Assembly (NCBI RefSeq): GCF_947179165.1
Contig: NC_077243.1
Span: 10,691,001-10,755,000 of the forward strand
DNA from: Solanum dulcamara
Taxonomy: Eukaryota; Streptophyta; Magnoliopsida; Solanales; Solanaceae
Reading direction: 5' to 3'
Length of the DNA stretch: 64,000 nucleotides
Below the pieces are notes generated by a model. That model was not told the origin of the DNA and searched no databases. It worked only from the letters and a program-made list of their open reading frames with translations. The position numbers were made by a program, and so were the translations under genes. Every line of letters begins with the position of its first letter. Position 1 is the first letter of the stretch. Shown here piece after piece: positions 51,001 through 53,989 of this stretch.

Positions 51001-51698
51001 AAGAGGGATTAAAAAAACCTGAAAATGACAGCAAGTATGAAAGTAAAACCTGGGATGAGGTTGAGCATTGATGAGGCAAACGAAGCATATGTATAATTAA
51101 TCCCAGTATACCCAGTTAGCTGAGCTGAGCTACTCTAAAATCAACTAGAGCTGATATGGAGTTGCCCCACTAGCACTCATGTGGATCATGTGAAAGGAAA
51201 GCAATAGGAGAGCATTCAAGGAAGCAGAAAACGACTACATATTTTTCAGGAATAGCAACTTTCTAGTTTCTTTTTTTAAGCACCAATGAAGTTCAGGTGT
51301 ATAAAAAAATTGTGTTTCTTTCATGGGGAAACATATTATTTTGTAGAATACCGAATACTCTTAATGAAAAATAGGAACTTTCACATTCACAATACAAATA
51401 AGTAACTACAACAAATCAATAGAAGAGAAACAAACAATGTAAAGCGCAATATAATAAAAAAAAAACGCTAAAATTGCACGTATAACTTACAAATTCTGGC
51501 GACATTGGGATCTTCATCCTGTATCTCATCAGCCGCTTGAAGAATCGCATTAATGTTGGTAGTTCGCTGAAGCGAATCGGGAACGGAACCTGCGATGCCA
51601 CTAGGTGTCCTCCCGTGTCCGGGACCGGTCTGCCGGAGCTGCTCCCTCCGTAACGTAGCTCGCACCAGCCTCTCCCAATTCTCGTAAACCCTCGCCAT
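1..51698 (-). CDS. CALS10: Callose synthase 10-type (GSL8) gene, 5' part, 32 exons, runs off left edge
   Basis: Membrane 1,3-beta-glucan synthase that makes callose from UDP-glucose. The Arabidopsis CALS10/GSL8 orthologue acts at the cell plate, plasmodesmata and in stomatal patterning (family knowledge). Seen: 32 exons joined by consensus splice sites give one open frame of about 1107 codons whose phases all match. The N-terminus reads [16 protein letters not shown], close to Arabidopsis GSL8 as I recall it. Residues about 1-190 fit the Vta1-like region, about 310-425 FKS1 domain 1 ([13 protein letters not shown]), about 490-755 an N-terminal set of membrane segments, and from about 755 the cytosolic loop. 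The catalytic C-terminal part (about 800 residues) lies beyond base 1. The start at 51698 follows conservation; an in-frame ATG at 51755 would add 19 residues. Introns up to 9 kb are filled with transposons, yet no exon is broken. Exons 10-17 exist in a second copy at 57747-60966. Confidence 0.93.
540..1190 (-). mobile_element. L1 LINE 3' fragment
   Basis: Begins with TTTTTTGATAAAGTAAAT, the reverse of the usual plant L1 tail, followed by reverse-strand remains of the ORF2 C-terminus. It is similar to the fragments at 2155-2780, 8993-9955 and 44640-45290. The frame is fully broken. Confidence 0.6.
1190..1605. mobile_element. MULE-type MITE, copy 1 (left end lost)
   Basis: Shares TAGTTTTGGATACTT-like and GATCCGACCTCTAGATCCGC blocks with 2786-3192 and ends GAGTCTGAGCAACTTA, the terminal inverted repeat of this family. 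The left terminus is not recognisable. Confidence 0.6.
1635..1805 (+). pseudogene. psaJ: Nuclear copy of plastid psaJ with its ribosome-binding site (NUPT)
   Basis: The ORF at 1662-1805 starts [19 protein letters not shown] and continues [10 protein letters not shown], matching photosystem I subunit IX (psaJ, usually 42-44 residues) for about 33 residues. After that the sequence diverges and the frame runs to 47 residues. A plastid-style AAAGGAGG lies 10-17 bases before the ATG. Several substitutions (Arg for Gly in the LWFG motif, Thr for Ala) indicate decay. It lies next to the 16S piece in opposite orientation, although these genes are far apart in plastid DNA. Confidence 0.85.
1846..2042 (-). 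pseudogene. rrn16: Nuclear copy of a plastid 16S rRNA fragment (NUPT)
   Basis: On the minus strand this reads as the middle of chloroplast 16S rRNA: a GGAGAAGAAGCAATGACGG segment, then the 530-loop region (GCTAGCAGCTGCGGTAAT, canonical GCCAGCAGCCGCGGTAAT), ATTGGGCGTAAAGCGTCTG and on to GCGGTGGAAACTACC. About 195 bp. Most differences from the plastid sequence as I recall it are C-to-T or G-to-A, including inside the universally conserved 530 loop, so it is a decayed non-functional insertion. Confidence 0.92.
2155..2780 (-). mobile_element. L1 LINE 3' fragment with internal 90 bp duplication
   Basis: Starts TTTTGATAAAGTAAAGTATTTC and reads on the minus strand as the degraded zf-RVT end of L1 ORF2. 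Within it about 90 bp are repeated in tandem (2565-2655 and 2660-2745; both share CACCAACTAACGCA and CCACCATCAAAATC-type words). Nonfunctional. Confidence 0.6.
2786..3192. mobile_element. MULE-type MITE, copy 2 (complete)
   Basis: About 400 bp from TAACTCAGACTCTTCAC to GAGTCTAAGCAACATAG; the ends are inverted repeats. Inside are TTTTGGATACTTTGACCAAA and GATCCGACCTCTAGATCCGC, shared with copies at 1190-1605, 27786-31640 and 28643-29198. No coding capacity. Confidence 0.65.
3465..3797. mobile_element. Probable Tourist-like MITE
   Basis: Starts TTAGGATACGTTTGGTATG and ends CAAAACAAACATTCACTAA, giving imperfect inverted ends with TTA/TAA at the flanks. The interior has GGGATAAGTTATCCC-type palindromes shared with the next element. 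Boundaries are approximate. Confidence 0.5.
3801..4073. mobile_element. Tourist-like (PIF/Harbinger) MITE with TAA target duplication
   Basis: Perfect inverted ends GGGGTCGTTTGGTT / AACCAAACGACCCC flanked by TAA on both sides (3798-3800 and 4074-4076). 273 bp, rich in GGGATAACTTATCCC palindromes, no coding capacity. It shares its left TAA with the preceding element. Confidence 0.8.
5014..5123 (-). CDS. CALS10: CALS10 exon 31
   Basis: 110 bp: [20 protein letters not shown] then [16 protein letters not shown] plus one base. The acceptor is TGGAAACAG and the donor GTATCT. Conserved lead-in to the catalytic half. Confidence 0.93.
5213..5373 (-). CDS. CALS10: CALS10 exon 30
   Basis: 161 bp: [40 protein letters not shown], then [13 protein letters not shown]. 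The [17 protein letters not shown] block is a callose synthase hallmark. The donor is GTATTT; joined to exon 31 it gives [10 protein letters not shown], where relatives have [10 protein letters not shown]. Confidence 0.93.
5514..5604 (-). CDS. CALS10: CALS10 exon 29
   Basis: 91 bp: [20 protein letters not shown] then [10 protein letters not shown]. The acceptor is CTGGGCAG and the donor GTACGA. Confidence 0.92.
5696..5793 (-). CDS. CALS10: CALS10 exon 28
   Basis: 98 bp: [20 protein letters not shown] then [12 protein letters not shown]. The acceptor is CCATTTCAG and the donor GTGAAT. Confidence 0.93.
6186..6710. repeat. Tandem direct duplication, unit about 263 bp
   Basis: Two diverged copies in intron 27, about 6186-6448 and 6449-6710. 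The blocks AGAATGATATATTGGAAAAG and GTCAACGAGTTTTATA occur in both, 263 bp apart. No coding potential. Confidence 0.75.
7320..7866 (+). mobile_element. L1 LINE 3' fragment (zf-RVT region)
   Basis: Plus-strand remains of the L1 ORF2 C-terminus: [20 protein letters not shown], then after frame breaks [13 protein letters not shown] and [15 protein letters not shown]. It ends with AATAAATGAAAATATG and TTTACTTGATCAAAAAAA. Same subfamily as 29660-30930; lies antisense in intron 27. Confidence 0.75.
7967..8087 (-). CDS. CALS10: CALS10 exon 27
   Basis: 121 bp: [20 protein letters not shown] then [20 protein letters not shown]. The acceptor is GATGGTAG and the donor GTAACA. Confidence 0.92.
8205..8365 (-). 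CDS. CALS10: CALS10 exon 26
   Basis: 161 bp: [40 protein letters not shown], then [13 protein letters not shown]. The acceptor is ATTTACAG and the donor GTGTGA. Confidence 0.93.
8447..8528 (-). CDS. CALS10: CALS10 exon 25
   Basis: 82 bp: [20 protein letters not shown] then LFLLCSK. The acceptor is TTCCCTAG and the donor GTGCTC. Confidence 0.93.
8644..8741 (-). CDS. CALS10: CALS10 exon 24
   Basis: 98 bp: [20 protein letters not shown] then [18 protein letters not shown] and the REEDY block are conserved. It follows a 9 kb intron. Confidence 0.93.
8993..9955 (-). mobile_element. L1 LINE 3' fragment
   Basis: Minus-strand ORF2 C-terminus: [16 protein letters not shown] (about 9690-9640), then [15 protein letters not shown] and [20 protein letters not shown] (9405-9235). 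It is interrupted at about 9435-9535 by a short insert flanked by similar GTAGAAGAGGAT words, which look like target duplications. Confidence 0.65.
9970..10930 (+). mobile_element. hAT transposase fragment with BED zinc finger
   Basis: A T-rich leader (9970-10400) precedes a plus-strand frame at about 10465-10617 that reads [20 protein letters not shown] then [18 protein letters not shown] and [12 protein letters not shown]. The C-x2-C and H-x4-H spacing and the LIGG..DV..C/Y.KVP context fit the BED finger of plant hAT transposases. Later sequence to 10930 is broken. The dimerisation and catalytic parts were not found. Confidence 0.7.
10935..11480 (-). mobile_element. L1 LINE reverse-transcriptase fragment
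   Basis: On the minus strand this is the start of an L1 RT: a [14 protein letters not shown] block (KAPGPDGF in relatives) near 11345-11315, then degraded NASFITVV and PISL-type segments. It abuts the 3' end of the larger L1 at 11483. Confidence 0.6.
11483..16575 (-). mobile_element. Nearly full-length, decayed L1 LINE
   Basis: Runs in gene sense within intron 23, about 5.1 kb. ORF1 (about 16571-14703): [20 protein letters not shown], then the DUF4283-like [17 protein letters not shown] and [17 protein letters not shown]2 from 14702: endonuclease start [15 protein letters not shown], later [13 protein letters not shown] and [17 protein letters not shown] with [14 protein letters not shown] (about 13390), [14 protein letters not shown] (about 13020) and an intact YADD at 12689-12678; zf-RVT remains near 12300-11700. 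Stops and frameshifts occur throughout. The T-run at 11491-11499 marks the poly(A) tail. Confidence 0.85.
17696..17723 (-). CDS. CALS10: CALS10 exon 23 (28 bp micro-exon)
   Basis: 28 bp coding MTIDSQLSE after a split arginine. The acceptor is TTTTACAG and the donor GTGAGT. It lies in the variable linker before FSPFWN. Support is phase, splice sites and position rather than strong conservation. Confidence 0.8.
17934..18019 (-). CDS. CALS10: CALS10 exon 22
   Basis: 86 bp: [20 protein letters not shown] then NLVSPQTK plus two bases. The acceptor is TTTCTCAG and the donor GTGATG. Confidence 0.92.
18171..18257 (-). CDS. CALS10: CALS10 exon 21
   Basis: 87 bp, 29 codons: [20 protein letters not shown] then MGARARLGE. 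The [12 protein letters not shown] block is a conserved membrane segment. The acceptor is TTTCCAG and the donor GTATAA. Confidence 0.94.
18831..19079 (+). repeat. Copia 5' LTR
   Basis: Begins TGGGGTTGATTTGAGG and ends CCAAAACTTACA. It matches 23977-24228 except for scattered substitutions and small indels. The immediate downstream TGATATCAGAGCAG is the primer-binding site. Confidence 0.88.
19080..19093 (+). other. Copia primer-binding site
   Basis: TGATATCAGAGCAG directly after the 5' LTR; the usual plant Copia site complementary to initiator tRNA-Met is TGGTATCAGAGC, so this has at least one change. Confidence 0.75.
20873..21333 (+). mobile_element. hAT-type MITE inserted in the Copia integrase
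   Basis: A 461 bp insert flanked by the 8 bp target duplication GATCACAC (20865-20872 and 21334-21341). The ends are imperfect inverted repeats starting CAGTGTTATCAAAGGCG and, reversed, TAGTCTCGTCAAAGGCG. The integrase frame resumes cleanly after it ([20 protein letters not shown]). The interior includes GCGC-rich words and a long TA microsatellite. The same family occurs at 31127-31590 in reverse. Confidence 0.85.
20993..21077. repeat. (TA)n microsatellite
   Basis: About 42 uninterrupted TA units inside the hAT-type MITE. Translations of this stretch are meaningless. Confidence 0.95.
23977..24228 (+). repeat. Copia 3' LTR with polypurine tract just before it
   Basis: Begins TGTTGTGATTTGAGG after the polypurine tract GAGGGGGAG (23968-23976) and ends CCAAAACTTATA. 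It pairs with the LTR at 18831-19079; the many differences indicate an old insertion. Confidence 0.87.
24229..26190 (+). mobile_element. RTE-type LINE, 5'-truncated and decayed
   Basis: Plus-strand RT remains: [20 protein letters not shown] (about 24435), FENQFGFMP (24541), [12 protein letters not shown] (about 24918), then SRTRMYKR and [14 protein letters not shown] toward the C-terminus. The 3' end has the solanaceous RTE signature AAGGTCTGCGTACA, CACTGGGTTGTTGTTG. It starts abruptly at the 3' LTR of the Copia element. Multiple stops. Confidence 0.85.
26230..26355 (+). mobile_element. RTE LINE 3' tail fragment
   Basis: GTCTTTTGGAAACAATCTCT and CTACCCTACAAAGGCAGGGG followed by GTGTACACCCCACCCTCCC match the terminal noncoding part of the RTE elements at 26060-26190 and 29510-29640. 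Confidence 0.65.
26457..26506 (-). CDS. CALS10: CALS10 exon 20
   Basis: 50 bp: [17 protein letters not shown]. The acceptor is TTTGGCAG and the donor GTAAGT. It is followed by the 8.2 kb intron that houses the Copia and RTE elements. Confidence 0.91.
27008..27223. mobile_element. MITE with TTTGGAT-type inverted ends
   Basis: Ends GTGTCCATTTGGAT and ATCCAAACACCCCC are imperfect inverted repeats. The interior has AACTTATAAGTCAAAAGTTA and AAAAGTGCCTAAAAGCC words common to AT-rich solanaceous MITEs (compare 56312-56533 and 57071-57269). Confidence 0.6.
27268..27349 (-). CDS. CALS10: CALS10 exon 19
   Basis: 82 bp: [20 protein letters not shown] then WHDFISK plus one base. The acceptor is AATTGCAG and the donor GTAAGT. 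Confidence 0.92.
27475..27535 (-). CDS. CALS10: CALS10 exon 18 (GC donor)
   Basis: 61 bp: [20 protein letters not shown]. The acceptor is TGCTGCAG. The donor reads CAG then GCAAGT, so intron 18 is a GC-AG intron, required by phase and by homology. Membrane segment. Confidence 0.91.
27975..28120 (-). mobile_element. L1 LINE tail fragment
   Basis: TTTTTTATCGTTAAAAGATA and AAAAAGTCGGCAACCAGAAG resemble reversed L1 3' ends elsewhere in the window. Short and noncoding. Confidence 0.45.
28125..29640 (+). mobile_element. RTE-type LINE fragment, split by a MITE
   Basis: C-terminal RTE protein remains: [20 protein letters not shown] (28297), [40 protein letters not shown] and [14 protein letters not shown] (about 28560-28600), then after the inserted MITE the RPKKYWGE-type tail (about 29215-29340). 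The 3' signature GAGCCGAGGGTCTTTCG and ATTTCACTAGGTATGTTG ends near 29630. Confidence 0.82.
28643..29198. mobile_element. MULE-type MITE, copy 4, inside the RTE
   Basis: Ends TAAGTTGCTCGGACTC and GAGTCCGCGCAACTTA are near-perfect inverted repeats, flanked by GTTATAGGTC and GTTATAGGGG, a probable 9-10 bp target duplication. The interior carries the GGATACGGGTGCGGGAATTC type words of this family and, near 29020-29160, repeated GTATC(C/T)GATGTGGGTTGACC. Confidence 0.72.
29660..30930 (+). mobile_element. L1 LINE 3' part with poly(A) and (AAT)n tail
   Basis: Plus-strand ORF2 C-terminus with frame breaks: the zf-RVT stretch [20 protein letters not shown], the CYKC and HLRLHC finger pairs (about 30450-30500), [20 protein letters not shown] (30628) and [20 protein letters not shown]. 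It ends AATAAACATTTAATTGATAA followed by an A run and (AAT)n at 30900-30926. Confidence 0.8.
31127..31590 (-). mobile_element. hAT-type MITE, second copy, reverse orientation
   Basis: 464 bp, reverse complement of the family at 20873-21333: left CAGTAATTTCAAAGGCGCGT and TCTGAAGCGAGGCTCAAAAC, right CTTGCGCTTTGTGCTTAAAT and GCGCTTTTTGCTTTTGATTA. Flanked by ATTTCCAC (31119-31126) and ATTTGCAC (31591-31598), an 8 bp target duplication with one change. The large duplication starts inside it at 31408. Confidence 0.8.
31885..31937 (-). CDS. CALS10: CALS10 exon 17
   Basis: 53 bp: [17 protein letters not shown] plus two bases. The ERYFVGRGL block is invariant in plant callose synthases. The acceptor is TTTCCAG and the donor GTTTGT. 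Last exon within the duplicated block; its copy is at 57747-57799. Confidence 0.93.
32016..32199 (-). CDS. CALS10: CALS10 exon 16
   Basis: 184 bp, 61 codons. It contains [20 protein letters not shown] (membrane segment) and ends [17 protein letters not shown]. The acceptor is AATACAG and the donor GTATTC. Confidence 0.93.
32282..32405 (-). CDS. CALS10: CALS10 exon 15
   Basis: 124 bp: [20 protein letters not shown] then a second hydrophobic stretch ending [10 protein letters not shown]. The acceptor is TCTTTAG and the donor GTAAGT. Membrane segments. Confidence 0.92.
32504..32606 (-). CDS. CALS10: CALS10 exon 14
   Basis: 103 bp: [20 protein letters not shown] then [14 protein letters not shown]. 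The acceptor is TGTTCAG and the donor GTAAGT. Membrane region. Confidence 0.92.
32728..32820 (-). CDS. CALS10: CALS10 exon 13
   Basis: 93 bp, 31 codons: [20 protein letters not shown] then [11 protein letters not shown]. The SFVEHRT-type block leads into the first membrane segment. The donor is GTTATA. Confidence 0.93.
33213..33250 (-). mobile_element. RTE LINE 3' terminal scrap (copied at 59075-59112)
   Basis: AACAACAACAACAACCCAGT followed by GAAATCCCACAACGTGGGGT is the reversed terminal signature of solanaceous RTE LINEs. Lies in intron 12. Confidence 0.65.
33630..33711 (-). CDS. CALS10: CALS10 exon 12
   Basis: 82 bp: [20 protein letters not shown] then PPKKGKR. The acceptor is TTATCCAG. 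The donor is GTTGGT, placed by phase so that arginine is followed by threonine in exon 13. Confidence 0.89.
33828..33904 (-). CDS. CALS10: CALS10 exon 11
   Basis: 77 bp: [20 protein letters not shown] then FNEYF plus two bases of a tryptophan codon. The [15 protein letters not shown] block is strongly conserved in callose synthases. The acceptor is AATCTGCAG and the donor GTACAT. Confidence 0.92.
34976..35104 (-). CDS. CALS10: CALS10 exon 10 (also present at 60838-60966)
   Basis: 129 bp, 43 codons: [20 protein letters not shown] through [15 protein letters not shown]. The acceptor is ATGCAG and the donor GTGAGC. First coding exon inside the 31408-38138 duplicated block. Confidence 0.93.
36275..38362 (+). 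mobile_element. 5'-truncated L1 LINE in CALS10 intron 9
   Basis: Antisense to the host gene. It begins in [42 protein letters not shown] and YADD at 36696-36707. A 312-codon frame (36813-37751) covers the post-RT region: [40 protein letters not shown] and [20 protein letters not shown]. The zf-RVT end follows with stops ([12 protein letters not shown] near 37895), then the end at the A run 38353-38362. A stop at 36748 and frameshifts make it inactive. Most of it is copied at 62137-64000. Confidence 0.88.
38976..39093 (-). CDS. CALS10: CALS10 exon 9
   Basis: 118 bp: [20 protein letters not shown], then [19 protein letters not shown]. The [13 protein letters not shown] block is a signature of plant and fungal FKS1 domain 1. 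The acceptor is GTCAACAG and the donor GTAAGT. The next intron carries the duplicated L1. Confidence 0.94.
39168..39265 (-). CDS. CALS10: CALS10 exon 8
   Basis: 98 bp: [20 protein letters not shown] then [12 protein letters not shown] plus two bases of a lysine codon. The acceptor is CTCTGACAG and the donor GTCAGT. Opens FKS1 domain 1. Confidence 0.91.
39809..40417. mobile_element. MITE with TTTGGACATGC inverted ends
   Basis: Ends GTTTGGACATGCAATATGA and TCATATAGCATGTCCAAAA are inverted repeats. The interior repeats GAAATCATGA-type palindromes, and an additional TTTGGACATGCAATTTAG at 39886 suggests a compound or nested copy. Lies in intron 7. Confidence 0.65.
40870..40959 (-). CDS. CALS10: CALS10 exon 7
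   Basis: 90 bp, 30 codons: [20 protein letters not shown] then [10 protein letters not shown]. The acceptor is TATGTGCAG and the donor GTGAGT. Confidence 0.92.
41626..41751 (-). CDS. CALS10: CALS10 exon 6
   Basis: 126 bp, 42 codons: [18 protein letters not shown] through [13 protein letters not shown]. The acceptor is TATGCAG. The donor is the weaker GTTGGT. Confidence 0.92.
42664..42774 (-). CDS. CALS10: CALS10 exon 5
   Basis: 111 bp, 37 codons in phase 0: [20 protein letters not shown] and on to TNAIGFFPE. The acceptor is TTGGTCAG and the donor GTAAGA. Confidence 0.93.
42864..42987 (-). CDS. CALS10: CALS10 exon 4
   Basis: 124 bp, 41 codons: [20 protein letters not shown] through VGRLIMEE. 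The acceptor is TTTCTAG and the donor GTAATA. Confidence 0.92.
43758..43921 (-). CDS. CALS10: CALS10 exon 3
   Basis: 164 bp. It begins [20 protein letters not shown] and continues through [20 protein letters not shown] to ANLGE. The acceptor is TGTGCAG and the donor GTATGTT. Helical, charged Vta1-like segment. Confidence 0.93.
44160..44325. mobile_element. Partial MITE, TTTGGACATGC family
   Basis: GAAATCATGAAATGAAATTC, CATGATTTGAATCACGAGAT and the right end GCATGTCCAAACGCC match the element at 39809-40417; the left end is unclear. Lies in intron 2. Confidence 0.5.
44640..45290 (-). mobile_element. L1 LINE 3' fragment
   Basis: Reverse-strand zf-RVT remains similar to 2155-2780 (GAACTACATAGGTGCACCAA, GAGCAAAGCTCATCTC, ACATAAGAAACATCAGCTCA). 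No open frame. Lies in intron 2, in gene sense. Confidence 0.55.
45660..45757 (-). CDS. CALS10: CALS10 exon 2
   Basis: 98 bp, 33 codons with the split leucine from exon 1: [20 protein letters not shown] and on to GLMSVIK. The acceptor is TTTTTTGCTAAAG and the donor GTATTT. This is a highly conserved block of the callose synthase N-terminus. Confidence 0.93.
45890..45985 (+). repeat. 31 bp tandem repeat, about three units
   Basis: Units start at 45901, 45932 and 45963 with the consensus ACTAGTTTAGTGTGCACGCG plus a TATTTATATAT tail. No coding potential. Confidence 0.85.
46320..50525 (+). mobile_element. L1 LINE lacking its 3' end, in CALS10 intron 1
   Basis: Antisense to the host gene. ORF1: [20 protein letters not shown] (46530), [20 protein letters not shown] (47130) and [18 protein letters not shown]2 from about 48587: endonuclease [20 protein letters not shown] and [16 protein letters not shown] deletion near 49015 joins the early endonuclease to [55 protein letters not shown] and [19 protein letters not shown]. 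The catalytic YADD is YAND (50365-50376). It stops near 50520 ([17 protein letters not shown]) with no zf-RVT region or tail, unusual because LINEs usually lose the 5' end. Confidence 0.88.
47848..48151 (+). repeat. 152 bp tandem duplication inside L1 ORF1
   Basis: The segment beginning GGGGCATACTATTAGTAGAA and ending GTGGTATCTAGGGAAGAAGA occurs twice back to back, 152 bp apart (47850 and 48002), with no difference seen. The unit is bounded by GAAGAAGGG words. 152 is not a multiple of three, so the second copy shifts the frame. Confidence 0.93.
50770..50935. mobile_element. Possible Stowaway-type MITE fragment
   Basis: CACTCCCTCTATTCCATTTATATGAC-like start (compare CTCCCTC..TCC..ATTTATATGAC in plant Stowaway MITEs) followed by AATAGAACGACACATTTTTA. 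No clean right end. Confidence 0.4.
51491..51698 (-). CDS. CALS10: CALS10 exon 1 (start codon)
   Basis: Codes residues 1-69 plus one base. It begins [11 protein letters not shown] and ends with DEDPNVARI; the donor is GTAAGT at 51490-51485. The ATG at 51698-51696 sits in GAGGATGG, a good plant start context. It contains the basic segment [10 protein letters not shown] and the start of the Vta1-like region. An in-frame upstream ATG at 51755 leads with a hydrophobic stretch not seen in relatives, so I did not choose it. Confidence 0.92.
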
Positions 51699-52015
51699 CC
51701 TCAAAAAAAGAAAAAGAAAAAAGTATAAACAAAACCCTAGGGCTCTACAAATCAATCAACTTATCTATGTAGAACCCTAAAGTAAGTTCAAATTCAATTC
51801 AAACGTCTCAGATCTAATTGGAAATGAAATGAATCGGTGAATACGTCAAGTTTTGGTTTTTCATTTTCTTTCTCACTTTTTTCTTCTAACGCGTGGTGGG
51901 AATTTGCTTTAAACTTTCAGCCTTCACCATGGAGATTAAGGAAGTAATTACCTGTGTTTTAGACCATTTTAATTATCTGTTTCACTCGTTTTGACTCGTC
52001 AAAGAAAAAAATGTG
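51699..52015 (-). promoter_or_regulatory. Probable 5' leader and proximal promoter of CALS10
   Basis: The 300 bp before the ATG contain a pyrimidine-rich stretch in the sense strand next to the start (TTTTTCTTTTTCTTTTTTTG), common in plant 5' leaders. I cannot place a transcription start or TATA box with confidence. Called by position only. Confidence 0.4.
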
Positions 52016-52860
52016 AGGTCTGTCAGAATTGGGTGGTCTGCGTTTTTTTTTTTCTATTAGAAAGATGAAGAGAAGTGTTGGGTCTAGATGTTTTAAGTGG
52101 AGTTGGGCCGGGTTTTGTTGAAACTTTGGGCCTAATAAAGGTCCAATTTTGGACGGAAATGGTCCTAAATTGGATTTAAATTGGGAAACTTACATAAATA
52201 TAATATATTAAGAAAATATTTATCATTTATAATAATAATATTTTTTTCATTAAACACTTATAATACATTTATAATACAGTTTTAATATAATTTTAATACA
52301 TATTAGCAAAAATAATTTATAAAACTCATATAATACAAGTTTTATTCATAGATAATATATTTATCACGCACTTTAATACACTTATAATACATTGTGTCAA
52401 TTTTTTACCAAACAAGTATATTATAAAAAACACTTATAATACACTTATATTGCATGCATAATTCACTTTTAATACATGATGGATATATCATAATACTGTT
52501 ATGTATTACTATAGATGATAATAAATAAAAAGTATCGCTAAAATCAATAATTATTTATTAAAAAGTGTTCTCCCTGATAATTTTTTCTTTAAATTGATCT
52601 TGAAATTGACTCAAACAAATAGGTAAAGGGACCAGGTCCCTTGGGAATTTTTCATCGATAATTTGAATCCAATGAATACGATACGAAGCGAATTCAAATT
52701 AACTGATAAGCTTCTTATTTTAATAAAGTAAAATAATTATTAAATTACCAAAATAAAATATTGATTACACGTTAACGATAATTTGACTAATAAAAAAGAC
52801 GTAAATACGTAATTGAGTTAAATATCATTTTTGATATGTTTTTTTTAATATTAAAAAAAA
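52016..52860. other. AT-rich upstream region of CALS10, no gene seen
   Basis: Very AT-rich DNA with repeated words such as AATACACTTATAATACA at 52240-52500. No open frame of note, no splice-linked exons and no clear TATA box on the minus strand were recognised. It may contain promoter sequence of CALS10, but nothing specific can be pointed to. Confidence 0.5.
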
Positions 52861-52864
52861 AAAA

Positions 52865-53042
52865 GGGCAGCCCGGTGCACTTAAGCTCCCGCTATGCGCA
52901 GGGTCCGGAGAAGGGCCCGACCACAGGGGTCTGTTGTACGCAGCCTTACCTTGCATTTCTGCCAGAGGCTGTTTCCAAGGCTTGAACCCGTGACCTCCTA
53001 GTCACATGGCAGCAACTTTACCAGTTACTCCAAGGCTCCCCT
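52865..53042 (-). mobile_element. Au-like SINE (tRNA-derived) with target duplication
   Basis: On the minus strand it starts GGGGAGCCTTGGAGTAACTG (A box TGGAGTAACTGG), has the B box GGTTCAAGCC, then AGAAATGCAAGGTAAGGCTG and CGGGCCCTTCTCCGGACCCT, and ends CCGGGCTGCCC followed by T residues, as Au SINEs do. Direct repeats GTTTTTTTTAATATTAAAA flank it (52838-52856, about 53045-53064, one T more on the right). 178 bp, a good full-length size. Confidence 0.88.
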
Positions 53043-53524
53043 TCGTTTTTTTTTAATATTAAAATCAATAAATATGAAACTATATATTATACGTATATCG
53101 AGATGTATATATTTTATAGAAAAATAGAAAAATTGCCTTGAAAATGATTTTAAAAGATTTTTTTTGATTTTGAAAACAATTATTTCAAATTGTTTGAAAT
53201 TGAAGAAACTTGAAAATTAATTTAATTTTGGAAGGCCAAAATTGGGTGTCAACAGCAAGAAGTTGCTTTAGCAATGTAATAATACTAAATAATGAATGGT
53301 GTAAATGTATAAAATAAGGAAGAGAGTACTAAAATAAGAATTTCAAAAATTAATGACTAAAATTAAAATAAGATAAGAAATTTTGTGTAATTAAACCTCA
53401 CAAATTTATGTTGAAAATAAAAGAGAGAGAAAATTTAATTGTCAATTACACAAACTACAAAATAATAATTACAATAATGATAAAAATTTTAAGAAAATCA
53501 TAAAAATCAATGTGTTATTATAGA

Positions 53525-53536
53525 GGGGGGGGGGGG
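53525..53536. repeat. G homopolymer run
   Basis: Twelve consecutive G residues in otherwise AT-rich DNA; length may be unreliable in sequencing. Confidence 0.9.
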
Positions 53537-53989
53537 AAGCTTAACCATATTTTGTAGAAACATTAACATCTAACCACATCTCTTCGAGACCTTACTCATT
53601 CTTGACACATTGTTGTGACTTCAAAACAAATGGTACCATAATAACAAGAACATATCTATTTGTTTTCATTAAAATTAAGAGGGTTAGATCTAAATTCACA
53701 TTTGAATTATTAAATTATTATTTCTATATTAAATAATAAATAACTGAGATTACTTATTTTTTAACATCTGAATGTCCATAGCTTATTTTTTTCTAAACAT
53801 AACAAAATATACAAACAATGTATATATTTAAGATCATTGAAAATGAGAACAAAAAATATCAAAAAGCAGAAGATCCTATGAAATTTCTTGGATTGGACTG
53901 GGTTAACCAGATTATACTCTAAATATTCACCCAGTGTTTTGGGCCTGATGTTTAACAAAGAGTAAATACACAAATTTTATTAGTTTAAA

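Noticed and set aside
51699..51755. Upstream in-frame ATG at 51755 as the CALS10 start
   Set aside because: The extra 19 residues are a hydrophobic stretch not seen in callose synthases, while MARVYENW matches the family start.
51850..52200. TATA box for CALS10
   Set aside because: Several AT-rich words occur on the minus strand but none stands out from the AT-rich background.
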